Source: Ditylenchus dipsaci (taxonomy: Eukaryota > Nematoda > Chromadorea > Rhabditida > Anguinidae). From it: a stretch of DNA of 64,000 bases. A program made the position numbers and the translations under genes. Below are positions 33,636-46,900 of the stretch, piece after piece. Under the pieces are notes generated by a model. The model worked only from the letters and a program-made list of their open reading frames with translations. It ran no database searches and was not told the DNA's origin. The DNA is taken from assembly GCA_004194705.1 (NCBI GenBank), contig SADC01000318.1, forward strand, positions 558,001 to 622,000, written 5' to 3'. The stretch's first letter is position 1, and each line of letters begins with the position of its first letter.

Positions 33636-36361
33636 TATATCTGTGTTGGTGGGTAAAAGCCAAGTTTACACTTCCTCCAAATAGAATAGACGGCACCCTA
33701 ATGAAAATGTGAATGGATTCCCAAAGGGGTGGCCCTGCTGCCCCCACTAAAAGCACATCTTCTTTTTGGATGCACTGAAGAAGAAGATGACAGGAATTGG
33801 AATAAATTAGAGATAGGTTCGCCGTCCTTACTCTCCCCTCTTTTATTCTGCCATTCAATTTCTGGGCAAAATGTGTGGTTTGTTGTCTTTGAACTTTAAT
33901 TAAGACACATTCAGTACGTTTTTGAGTGCTGAAGAAATAAAATTTAAATGGATTTTAATAGTTTATAAATGGGCATTTTTAGAGGATGATACTAAAGTAA
34001 CACCTCGAATACTGGCGTTAAAGCCCAACATGCGTTAAACCCAAAAAAATGCTATTAGCAGGATTCGAAATTGTGACTTGCCATAGTCTATATGTATTTA
34101 AAAATTGAAACGAAAATACTTTCTTTGGTCGTAATTTTGAATCCTAAATTCTGACACCAGATTCGTGTTAAGCATGGTCAACTCACTGTTAGAGGAAAAC
34201 GCAATAGGTACTCAAAAACTATTTTGAAAAAATTGAAGTTAAGCCTTAATTTTCAGTCCAAGCCCTTGATTCTTAATCCTGCATTTGCGATTCGTGTTGT
34301 ACCTTTATCAAAACACCAAAAACCCTTAGTACTACAAATTTAGCAAAATAGCTGAGTTGAGTCACCTTCTATAAAAGATAAGACATTAGAGGTGCTATGG
34401 ATTTGAGCTGGTTCATTTACTAATGCAGCAACACTAATTTAACTTTTTGCAAATCCCCCTTTAAGTATGTAAACAAGGCAGGCGAACGTCGTCAAAAAAT
34501 GGCTGTGTGCATGTGTGTGCATATAATCAATAGCGTGCTGCCTAATAGAGCACAGATTTGTGGCAAAAGAGGAGGAGGAGGCTGTCCCCACCCATATATG
34601 CTGGACATGCATATCCCTCATTTGAGAATGAGAGACAAGTCAGCGATATGTTCTCCATGTCACTTTTGTCTTGGGCCATATGTCCTGCTCCTCCATTTCA
34701 AAGCTATAGAATTGCTATTTATATTCTTATATTGGTCTCATCTTGTTAATTTGAGAAAAAATTGTTTTTTTTGTCCAAAGCTTTAATTTAGTTTGTGGTT
34801 TGATTTTTTTATATTTTTTATTTCCTTTATTTGAGGCACAACCTATTTTGACTCTAAAACTAATCAAAAAGTTTATTGGTTTTTGCAGTTACCGTAATCT
34901 TTCTAATACAGTCCGGTCTCAAAATTTTATTTTTCAATTTAAAGGGTAATTTTTGCAAATAATCAAAGTTTCAAAGTCCAACATGCAAAAGCTTTATTTT
35001 TAGAGACGTTTTTTTAATTACTGTTCTTAAATAAGGGTTAACACTTTGTTCCCGCTTAGGATCCTAAACTTTTACCTTAGGTTCTGAAGTATTTTACCAG
35101 GTGTCTTTGGTCAGTTTGGAAAGAGACGTAGCCAGGGGGAGAGGGTCTAAATGTATCAAAGCCAACATTTTCCAAATAAATATTTAAAAGGGGGCCTAGA
35201 GGCAAATAACGCAAAACTATTGTTCAGAAAGCGCTGTTCTTAAATCGAGTTTTTCCTATTTTTAAGTTAAAAAATCTCACAAAATCTTGCATTTTAGACT
35301 GGTGTTAGTGTTACCGGATTCTATAGTGTTACCAAACCTGTTATGGGTCAGAGGTGTAGCCAGAAATTGCTTACGAAGGGGGCACCAGAAAATTTTCAGG
35401 CCATTTACCTACACCGTTTTAAACAAAATCTGACAAGGGCAGAGCTGCCATATGTCCTTTTTAAAAAGATTTGTCCTTTTTTTGGGACCCCAAATCTTTC
35501 TTTATTTCCGAAGTTTTAGTCAAAATCTTTTTTTTTTCGCTTCAAAATGGCAATAAGCACTAGATAAAATGCACTTTTTCCTTCAAATTCTTTTTTTACC
35601 AAATGTCCCTTTTTTAAATTTTGAGATGGCAGCCCTGGACAAGGCGGGGGGAAGGCGCGTGTAATCACCACCTCCTTGCACCCTCCCCCCCTGGCTACGC
35701 CACTGCTATGGGTTGTCTTAAAATCAAATTTCGATTGTATACCAACTAATATTTGGTTTGACCAAAAATTTTTTTTATCAGAAAGATACTTTATGGGTAA
35801 ATTCATCATATTGATTGCTTCTTAAAGTAATCGGCTTGACTGCTTGCTACTGTTAATCCAATCAAGTGGTGGTAGTATTGTCTACTTGTTTGTTTTGCAG
35901 CTAATGTTTTAGCAGACGCTAGCAATTTTATAAGGCTTTGATGCTGCCTGTTTGCCCCTCTTCTATTAAAGAAGCTGCGCAAAAATAGCTGAGTGTCTTT
36001 GCTTGCTATTGATACGCACAACCACAGATACCACCTAACTGTTTCTTTTTTGGTTGTTAAAAGACACTTGTGTTATAAATTGTCTATTTCTTAACTAATT
36101 TTTTTTAAAGCCTATGACCTCTAAATGTACCCCATCAGCATTGGACATGTTTATTTATTGCACCCAAAATTAGACAAAAACAGTTAAAAACAATAATATT
36201 TGCTCTTTTATAACTCAGGTCTTGTTCCTATACAAAAGTCCAGATTTAATAAAATCTGGATTTCGATTTTTTTATTGCCGATCGTTTTTTTAAATTCTTA
36301 TACCTTACCATAAAAAAATCCGCATAAAAAATCCCTCAATTAACCGACAACCCTTTTCAAA
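33636..36361. other. Non-coding stretch
   Basis: No gene is supported. A minus-strand open frame at 35806-36021 is mildly protein-like (FFNRRGANRQHQSLIKLLAS) but has no splice context or known domain. Fragments of dispersed repeats occur at 35340-35710. Confidence 0.35.
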
Positions 36362-37168
36362 TACCGTATTTCCTCTAAAAAGCGCCCCTGCTCCATTAAG
36401 CGCCCCCGCTCTAATAAGCGCCCTCCCTGGAGGGGGTTTGAAAAATAAGCGCCCCTGCTCTAATAAGCGCCCCCCCCTCTCAAGGCTATTTCGCTTAGTT
36501 TGTATTTCTGTTTTGGGAAACTTGTTTTTTAGTAACAAAATTCAAATTCGTACTCAAATTGTTTTCCTTTACTAACGAAAACTTTCCTTTTCCCAGATTG
36601 TCGGATCACTATCAGCCATAATGGAAGCGAGGACGACCAAATGCACTGCTTCAAGGATTACGGAGGGATTCCATGATCTTTTGAATGCGCGAGATGAGAT
36701 TCCACACACGAGGAATGATGCTGAAGAAATAGACGCAGACCAAGACGATGAAAATGTTTATCTGAGCAATAAATCTCTTCACTTCGACGAATCTTTCGAA
36801 GTTGATTTGAATGATGGAATGTATGCGCTCAACCCTCAGTTTCACGATTTTTGAATGATCGAAAGTTGTAAACCCAGCATTTTTTCTTTGTTTGTAAACT
36901 CAGCATTTTTTGTTCAGTATGTTCTGTTGCCTTTTCATCATAAATAATGCGTTTTGAATTTGAGCAGTTGTGAAAAAAAAATTCTGGAAATCAATGTCTA
37001 TAACTATAATTCTCAAGGTTTGGGTTAAACAAGGTTGGTGGCCTCGGCGCCGACAGGTTGAAAAATAAGCGCCCTTGCTCCATTAAGCGCCCCCGCTCTA
37101 ATAAGCGCCCCCCTAGACGGAGGGTTGAAAAATAAGCGCCCGGGGCGCTTATTAGAGGAAATACGGTA
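36362..37168. mobile_element. TA-flanked pogo-type element with AAGCGCCCC ends
   Basis: TACCGTATTTCCTCTAA at left and TTAGAGGAAATACGGTA at right, with TA duplication, plus subterminal repeats of TAATAAGCGCCCC. It contains one short open frame (36621-36854). A fragment of the same end lies at 58945-58975. Confidence 0.85.
36621..36854 (+). CDS. Acidic 77-residue frame inside the pogo-type element
   Basis: It begins with ATG (MEARTTKCTASRITEGFHDL) and continues with a strongly acidic region (NDAEEIDADQDDENVYLSN) to a stop after PQFHDF. Just upstream is a CAG-like acceptor (TTTCCCAGATTG), so it may be the last exon of a once longer transposase, since pogo-type transposases commonly end in acidic tails. 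No catalytic DDE segment is present. It could alternatively be a non-coding remnant. Confidence 0.4.
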   Translation: MEARTTKCTASRITEGFHDLLNARDEIPHTRNDAEEIDADQDDENVYLSNKSLHFDESFEVDLNDGMYALNPQFHDF

Positions 37169-37938
37169 TCAGGTGTCTGGTCTTCATGGCAACGTAAAAA
37201 GATTTTGTTAAGACGATAAGCAAAATCGGACTCTTTGTGATTTTTCGTCTATACTAACCCAAGACAACTGGCAAAAGGTTAAAAAAATTTGAGTACAAAA
37301 ATTGCCGGAATTTCCGAGAGGAGGTGAACATACTTACGCGTTTCTTTAAAAAATAAAGATCGCTGCCGCCGGCGCCGGGGGTTTTCAAAAATAAGCGACT
37401 CCGCCGCCGCCGGTTTTTTTTTAAATTTCGCCGTCTCGGCCGGTGCATTAAAAGTGCCAAGGTTTTTCCGCGAGCGCTACAAATTCGCCGATTTTACCCG
37501 GCGGAGCACCGGAAAACACCAAAAAATTATTTGCTAATTTCATACCCCCTCCTGCTAACAAGCTATATTTTACCACACAATAAAAATTCCAACTGACTAT
37601 TCGCTCATATACTCCTAGTCCCTCTGCACACACACACCATCTGCTTTCCCAATCCATTTGCTCGCCCATTTGTCTGGCCTTCTCGCCAGCCATACCTCAA
37701 CCCACCCAAAAAGGGTGGTAGTGCAGGCGTGTGCAAGGAGATTACCTGCTCTCTCTCCTATATATGTTTTCCATCAAAAGTGTATTTACATCGAATGTTG
37801 TGTCGAAATACTCCAATCAAATTGTTTTTAGCCAGCAGATCCTCGGTATTCTCTAACTATATTTCTGTGATTCAACCACCCAAGGCTACTATTTAATCAG
37901 TGTAATCGGAAAACGTGTGGGTTTGATCGACCTTAATC
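37169..37938. promoter_or_regulatory. Upstream region of the ERICH3-like gene
   Basis: It contains a GC-rich island (37360-37445, CGCCGCCGGCGCC words), then a CT-rich stretch and TATATATG at about 37760. Any promoter role for the following gene is inferred from position. Confidence 0.35.
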
Positions 37939-40900
37939 ATGGCAGACAACTTGCTAGAGACCTATAACCCTCTCTACGATGTCCATCTACGCCAGTATTT
38001 TGCTTTGCCTCACATGCAGAAACATCTGAGAAACGTTGGATTGGTAGGTGTTTCTTTTCTAGTGAACATTCGAAGCTGCCTGTTTGTCAAACACAACCAT
38101 ATCATAAGATTTTCCCCATAGTCGATAAAATTTTGTGAAATTTCAAATATTTTTCATAGTGCGGTCAAAAGATTTCCCACGAAGATCACCGAAACTTTTT
38201 CAAGTAGTTCTTTAAGACTTTTTAATGCCTCAATGCTCTTTTTTAAGCAGGGTTAGTCCAGCTGGATATGTCGCTGACGCTGACCTACCTTGGCCTAAGT
38301 CTTAAATGATTCGAAAAACCAGAAGGTGCTCCTTTTGTAAAGACGGTATACGTTCTGGTAGAGGCTAAGGATATTTTTAACCAGAACTGGCTTGTGAAAC
38401 TATTAGAAGACGAAAATCATTTGAAAAAAACAGCAAGGAGACCAAGGGGTGCTTTTTAAGACCTAGTTTTGCATTGTACTGTAAAAATTTAAATTCAAAA
38501 TAGTTCTGTGTTGTGTCTCCTTGTCTTAGTCTCTCCCAGGAATTGTCCAGAGGGTGGAGGCATAATGTAATGGCAGCACGTTAGCCCGGTAATCCAAAAG
38601 AGCGAGCTGAATTCTAGCCACCATCATTTTCCTCTGGACAATCAATCCGATATAACATTCTGATTGCTATTAGAGCACCGTTAATTTCATTTGTTTTCAC
38701 TATAATGCTTTAAAAAACAGAAAATTATGTTTAGCTAGAAAATTCGGGTGGTCAGCAGTCTTCAGGACAACCAGACTCAGAGCTGTATGCCCGCCATCAT
38801 GCTATGATGGACATGTTGTTGAGGAACAGGGAGAGGGTGCTCTCCCAAATGGCTGATTTACAAAAAAGTTAGATGCCGCTGAGAAGGTGGAAATATACCG
38901 CAGAATAAGGGTATTTCTTCTGATTATTAGTTTTTAAGAGACATCTGTAATTTTGGAGGTTTTTTATTTAAAGAATATGGCACAACCATTTTTTCGACTT
39001 TTTTCTACCGGACATGTTATGTATTATTCGACGCTAAATTTATTGCCGATTTTATATTTAAAACTCAGTGTCAAACTTGAAATTCATCTCAAGACAAAAT
39101 TATCCTTTTTTTCGCTAAATCAAACGTTTTTGTCCTGAGAGCAATTTGAAATTTGACACTGAGTTTTAAATTTTAAGGGCAGTTTCACATGTAAAAAGTC
39201 CATTCTAAACACGAATCTGGAGTCAGAATTTCAGGTTTTGATCGTGAAAGAAATTTAAAATTTTTTCTGAGTCCCCCCTATGGATTCTGGTTAAAATGCG
39301 TCCAACTTTCCAACTTCATAGCTCCAAATAGTCTGAGCTGCGTTGCCGATTGTGTACCCGTTTAATGCTATCAGATGAAGTTTTTTATTCAGATTCTGAA
39401 ACTTCAATTTAATTTTCTTTCCCATATCGGTAGCGCCATGGATAGAATGGTAAATCTTAAGAAAAAAGCAAGAAAATATCGCTCAGCGATAAATTTGGCG
39501 TCGAATGATACATAACATGTCCGGTATAAAAACCTACAAAATTACAGATTATGTATCTTAAGTCAATGTAAGTATATTGTGGATTTGCAGAGTGGAATAA
39601 CTAGTGCAGAAGAATTTCGAAGATCCCATATGTCTAGGAGTCTGTCCAGACCGGCTAGAAGTTAGTTTTCATATGATATTTTCTCTCGCCATAGAAATTT
39701 TTTTTTGATCACACATTAAAATTCAGGGTCCAGAAAAAGATATTCTTTGGTCTTAGGTTTTTTATTAGATTTTTTTGTTTTTGGGATTGTGTTTTTGACC
39801 CACTTTTCGGTGATTTCTCTCAGGCAACTTTCGATCTATTTCGTACTTGATCTCACTTACCTAAATTCAAAAGTCACTTTATTTAGAAGCAGTCTTTGAA
39901 GAGTGGGTCAAAAGTGCTAAAAATACAATTTTGAATGGGGGACGGTGGTCAATGTTAAAATTTTTTATTGTATTTGTTTAAAAGTTCGCCGTTGATTATA
40001 GAGATACCGATTTGCCTTTTTGCGATACTGCGATGCGACATATTTGCCCTGCGGTATGCGATGTTTTAAAAAGTTTGCGTGCGATCATGCGATGCGATAT
40101 TTTGGCTCTAATTTTCTACGAGCGAACGATATTTGAGATGCGATATATCGCTCGTCGGTGTCTCTAGCTGATTATAAGAAATAGATAATATTTTTATGGG
40201 TTTCAGCATTTTTTGGACTGGAATCATTAAACAGTTTTTTTTAACATATACGGCTCTGTGTGTGTTCGCACCCCTCCCGAAAAAAATTTGCCTTGGTCCC
40301 CCCTGTTGATTTTTTTTCGCAAAATTTTTAAAAATTTTCTTAGTCAACTCTGTTGTTTTTTTGCAGTTTTTTTACTTCTTTGTTACTTTTTCATGTTTTT
40401 TGTCTTATTTGTAACCTTTTTTACATAATTGCTCCATTAATATGTACTTTTCGCCTGACAAATTTTTTTGTTGTCTAGTAAAGATGAAGTGAAAATTCAG
40501 GCGTGCCTATAAAAGATAAATTAGAGAAATGCTCAATGAACTATTTAATAAAAAGACATTTGCTCAAATAAGCATTTGCTCAAATAACATATTTGCTCAA
40601 TCACTTGTTTGAGTTTCTAATTGTTTGGCCAATTGTATATTTGATCTTTTTACCTGTTTGGTAAAATAACATTTGGTCAATTTACTCTTTTGGCCTAGAA
40701 CAGACCTGTGCAAGGCCGGCCTGGAAAGCCTATCACTTCTTCTCAAGCTTGAATAAGGATCTCAGATATCCTTAATTGATCCCTCAATAGGTTACAGGTT
40801 CAAACCCGGTGATGACAATCATTTTTGCTCAACTAGTCACGACATGGCAAAAAGTCTTATTAATTAATTAATTTATTTGTTAATTTTAAAACAAAAATAT

Positions 40901-43900
40901 GCTATCATATGTGAAATCATGCGGTGAGTTAGGTTTGATAAAACCAAAATTTCGATTCTATCCACCCGAACCCCAAAACTCGGGATAGGTACCTCTGGTC
41001 CAGGTGGATATATACCTGGAGGATCTGAAAAATAAAAGAGAGATTTTTGAATCAAAAAACTTTTCTATCATATTCAAAATCGTGTAGGAATCATGTTGGA
41101 CAAGACCAAAACTGCGATTACACCCACCCAAACCCAAACTGGGCAACACCTGACCAGGTGTTTATCTATTTAGGATAACCTGAAATTTTTTTTTGTAAAT
41201 TTCAGTACAAACTGTGTTATCATATGTGAAATTGTGTGGTGAGTTGGGTTTGATAAGACCAAAACTTCGATTTCACTCACTTGAAGCCCAGCATGGTTTG
41301 TTTTTAATTTTAAGAATCCAGGCCATCCACCTGGATGTCCACCTGGTCAGGTGGTAGCCACTCAAAGTTTTGGGTTCGGGAGGTGAAAATTGACTTCTGG
41401 TCTTATCAAACCTCATTACCCAGACAATTTTACGTATCATAGGCAAAATTAATTTCAATTTTAAAAAAGTTTTGATTTCTCGGGTCATCCAGATGGGGAT
41501 AGCGAGAATCGCAAATTTAGTCCTATCAAACCCAATTCATTACCCGATTATATGTTAGAATAAATGATTTACTTCCGATTTTAACTAAAATTTTATTTTT
41601 AATCCATCCAGCTTAATATCCATCTAGGCCCTGGGTACCCACGCCAGGTTTTGGAATTTGAGTCATTAAAATCATAGTTTCAGTATTGTCTAAACATGTT
41701 CAGCATAAAATTTTTGGTAGGATACCATGTTTTCAAATTTCTTTCAAATCATGTAAAAAACTAAAATTTTCGGTATTTGGAGACAGATGAACCCTCAGAA
41801 TATGTACCTATCCTGGTATGGGTGTTGTGCCCGAGAAGATCATTATGATTTCTGAGATAAACAGGGCTAGAGCAAATGTTCTTTTACGAAATATACGATT
41901 GGCCAAACAATTAGAAATTCAAACAAGTGATTGAGCAAATATGTTATTTGAGCAAATGTCTTTTTTATCAAATAATTCATTGAGCATTTCTCTAACTTAT
42001 CTTTTATAGGCACGCCAAAATTCAATATATCCTGTTCTTATCACTTTGCGTGACAAACAATGTCGAAACTTTGATGAAAATAAAAAAGTTTTGAAGAATT
42101 TTTTATTTTATAAAAACCCTTAAAAACAACAGGGGGACCAAGACAAATTTTTTTTTACAAATTAAAATTACAAAAAAACAGGGGAGACCAAGGCAAATTT
42201 TTTGTGGGAGGGATGCGAACACATATAGAGCCAAATATACAATAAATTTTTTGTTGGGTTTCGATGTCAACATTTTTTATTAAAAAGTTTCAAACTACAA
42301 TCCTGAAACCTAGCAAAAAATTTATTGCAGTTTTTGTAAGTTAAAGTATTTTGCGAACCGTCAGAAAGTGATAGGCACTTTAGGGTCATTCAAGTAAATT
42401 CCCCAATAAGCTCGTAGTTGACTTTTAGGGTTGATTTAGTTATCAATTAATATAACTGGTTAAATAACCGGCTGTTTGACGACGCCCAGTACCATAATGA
42501 TACCATAATCATAATGATATTCAGGTGGAAAGAGCAAGCGAAGTGCCACTGGAGACCGTCAACGTCGTCACTCCAATTGCTTTGATGAATCCGAATCCGA
42601 ACTAATGAACAGGATCGAGGCGGAGTACCGACCCGCAGATGTGGAAGCTATGCGCAATCACTCCAAAAACATTTACAACCGCCTGGCTGCCAGTGTTTAC
42701 AAGTATCAATACTTGCACAAGGTGGAAGACTCTATTTATCTAGCCTTAAAATAAACCCCTTTATTGTTCAGCTGGATGACAAGACCCTATTGAACTACAT
42801 GCACTCCCTTAAGAAACAATTACAAAAGCTGGAGCGCTTTCGAGAGCTGAGCTTTGGACCCAACTCAGTGGCCAAACACCACCCCACCAACCTGCAAACC
42901 AGTTGGTTCTTCCGCCGCAGGTCCGAAGGCAATCTGCCTAGTCTTCTAACCAGCTCAGCTCCCCCTAACACATTGCACCAGCCCTTGAGGTACTCACACA
43001 CTCACCCCTGCACTCACACACACTAACAATACACAACAACCATGCAAAAACAGTGCTATAGTCAGGTCTCGATATAAAATACACTTGGGTCCGTCCCAAG
43101 TTGAACTAGCCCCCTTAAATTAGTCTGGATGTAAGATACATCTTGGTAAAAGATAGAGCTTCTCCGATCCCAAGGGTGTATCTTATATCAAGACTTGACT
43201 GTATTAGCAAAATTTAGCTTCAATAATGCCCCATAAAAAAACTTAGCTTGATTTTTTGGATAAGTCACCAATTGGTTTCAAACACTTGTGAGGTCATTTT
43301 AAGAAGTTGACCAGTGTTTTCATCACTTTAACTGGTGAAATCTTGTATTCAATTTTAAGCATTACGATAACATCTTATCAACACTTTGTAGCGCAGCTCG
43401 AAAACCATGTGTCGGAATTTAAAAAAAAGGAAAAAATAATTTCTCGAAACAAATGACCGTAATCCAAAATTTTACCAATTTTTCGGATTTCGGTCCTTTT
43501 TTCAAGAAATTGGTTTTTCCAGAAGGTCATATCTCAACCATAATTGCACACTAGCCAAAAATAAAAAAGCGCCGGCGCTTTTTCATTCATACAGCCGGCG
43601 CCGGCTGCAGCGCCGGGTCATTAAAAAAATTCGCAGTCTAAAAATATATACTATTTCCATTTTTTAAAGCACCGGCGCTCCAATTTGGTTAATTTTACTC
43701 AGCGGCGCGCCAGCGCTGCGTGCAAGTATGATCTTAACACTCAGTTTTAAAAAAAATCTATAATATGGTTTTCGTAGCTCGTTCGCTGCGCTACAACAGA
43801 ATTCCGCCCTCCCGCCCGCAGAAAGTTTTTTTTGCAAAAAGTTTGTGTACAGTCAACTCCCGATTTAGTGTACACCGGATTTTGTGTACACTTCAGTTTA

Positions 43901-46900
43901 GTGTACAGCTGGATTAAATCATTTTGGCCAGCAGTTAATTAAAATGACTAGAATGAACCCTCGATTTAGTGTACACTCGATATAGTGTACACCTGGAGCC
44001 GGTCCCCAGGGTGTGCACTAAATCGGGAGTTGACTGTAATGAACTCCGGCCTCATAAAAATTTTATACAAAAGCTGATACAGTTAAAAAAAACCCACAAA
44101 ACAGCTAACAACTAACTTGCCCCATACTCACACTACAACTTCCCTACTAACCAGGAGCTGTAGCAATAACTTTTTAAAATAATTCCAATATACAATCCCT
44201 ATTTTAGAAGTGCCAAATCGCTGCGCAAAAGCAGGAGTGGCAAGTCGCAGTCGCCTCGCAAATACAGTCCAGCTGATGGCTACTCCACCAACAACCACAC
44301 TAGTAGTAGTAGCAAGCCTCGTCGGCCTAATGCATCAGCATTCCAGTCCAAGACCAGAGCAGGACCTATCCAACGATTGCCTCCATTGCCTAAGAAGACT
44401 GTGCGCAGCTCTACTAGCACCACTAACCACACTTTGCCTAAGCTTCCACCTACAGCAATGATAAAGTTTGTTTTGAAAAAAATATTCAATGAAAATTAAA
44501 TATAGTTGCAATATTTCTGACAATAGCCAATCGTTTTCTAAAATTGGACAAAACTTTTTCTTGTCGCCGAATGACTTTTATTTATCGTCGCCAAAAACCA
44601 TGTAGCCAGACATCTATTCTTAACTTATTCTTGCAGCCGACAAGCTTTTTCTTTTTCTAAAAAATTAAAAATGATCCACTCTATAGAAAAAAACCCTTAA
44701 ATGGTAAAGCTTGATTTTTGGTATGTTCCGAGCACCTCTTTTAAAAAAGGTTTGCACCTTTGTCTGACAACTTTTCATGGAGAGTTCGGAAAAAATCTTT
44801 GGGAAAAAAATTTGAAAACCTAATAAGAGGTGGTGCCCGGGAATTCCAAAAAATGTTTTTAATGATGGAACTTCTGTACGAATTTTTCAGAGTGGTTTCT
44901 AACTAAACAAGGCCTAGAATTTAATTTTAGGTGTAGTTTTGTTAGAAACCAAGTTGAACAGTCCGTACAGAAGTTCAATGATTACGAAATTTTTTGAATA
45001 GACGGGGACAAAATTTGTAACAGGTGACCATGCCCCTTTAAAGTCAAATAATTTTTTTTAAACGCAGTTTTGATCCGACGCCAACTTTAACTCTAACGAT
45101 GACCCTTTTATAAAAAATCCAAGTTTAACGCAGAGTCTATTACAATCATAACTTATCATGTGACGTTTAACTAAGGTCGGATTTGGAGTTGGCAGGGGCA
45201 ATAGCATTAGAGTTGCATTTTTTTTCTTGTAGCCGGTGTTGGAGTGAAAACGCTTTTACGAAAAATTACTCTAACAAAATTTCTCTAAAAATTCATACCA
45301 GAGTTTCTTTATTCGGTAGGCCTCAGTCATCAAAACGATGTTCAAATTTCATTTTGGGGGTATTCACGTGCCCTTTCCTAGTAGTTAACCTTAGTCCTCC
45401 AAAGCAAAGAGTCAACTTCCGATCAAAAAATTTTTTGTTCGAAAATGTCTTTCCGGGTCCTGAAGAAAAAATCGTTCGGCGACAAAAAAGCTTTTGTTTT
45501 CTAGAATCTGTACAGTGTAATTTCAATAACCCGGCATTCCTTGAAGGAACATGCCCACGCCAATAAGTATCATTTCAAATGTTTAAATTCCGGGCACCAG
45601 TTTTTCAGATGAAGACAAAATAAATTTAAATTTGCTTTTCACTTCAAACACTTTTACGGTGCCTCCTTATCGTTTCACACTTTATGGTCATATTTTTTCT
45701 GTTCGACGTCAAGCATTATTGAAATCTCCTGCAACCTAGAATATGAATTGTTAGAATATGAATATGAATATGGAATGGCTTGGCCATATTCCGCCATGTG
45801 AACATCACTCAATCCACAAAAGCTTTCAAATGTATGGCTAAAAAGTGTCGGACTATAAGCGGGAACGTACTTGAGGGATGCTGGATTGTCGGGACTGGAG
45901 TGTATTTTTTCGAAAATCTCAGACATCAACTAAGGCCTGGTTCTCACCGCAGCGGGCCGAAAAACCAAATCAGCCTCTTTTTCTAAAGCCTTTGACGGAA
46001 AAATCTAAAAATGAATATTTATCATTTGCAGGCCCACGCTCAAGGACAAACGGCCCACTACAGACAGTCCAAAACAAGGTGTGTCTCCACCCTCTCCAAA
46101 GCTTCAGGTGTGGTATCACCAGACGAAGCTCCATCCCTTGCTCCTATTTTGCCAGCTATTGGTACTGCAGCGGCTTTAGGTGCTGGAGCAGCCGCTGTAG
46201 CTATTTTGTCCAATGGTGGAGATGAACAAAGAGAGGCTGAATCACCAGCTTTGTCAGTTGGGGCAGCTCCTTCAGAAGAAAGCTTGCCTTTCAAAAATGA
46301 GGATGGGGAGAGTGGAGAAGCTGGAGACACTGAGACCAGACCTACTCCTGAACCTTTCCTGGAAGAGGCAATAAAATCTCCTTCAGAGTACCATGAAGAA
46401 CAAGAAGACGTATCAGTGCCTACTCCAGAAGCTGAGCCACACCCAGAAGAGTATGAGCCAACGCATCTGCATCAACATCCAAGACCCGAATCTGAGGCAT
46501 ATCAAGGGGAAGAAGAAAAGGTGGAAGAAGCCCACAATGATAACTATCCGGAGTCTCCAGTCCAAAAAAGTCCAGCAGTCCCAGATACATATTACCATGA
46601 AGAAGAGCAGAAACATAGCCCTGAGCCTGCAGAGCATAGCCCTGGGGCGCAAAGTCCTGAGCCCGAAGAGCCTAGTTCTGAGATCTTAGAGCATGGTCAT
46701 GAGCCTGTGCTGACTAGTCCTGAGCCTGCAGAAAAAAGGATACAATCTGTAGTCAATGGAAATAACGAAGAAGATTACTCCTACAGAGGTAAAAGATCAG
46801 TAATGGAAGATGAAGAAGATCATCTTTCTCAAAAGGCTGAAACAGAAATTCGAAATGGCAGTGCTCACCAAAAAGAACATCAGCCTAGACAGGAGGAGCA

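Noticed and set aside
45780..45986. Possible extra ERICH3-like exon
   Set aside because: Some protein-like composition, but acceptor, donor and phase do not fit both neighbours, so it was not included.
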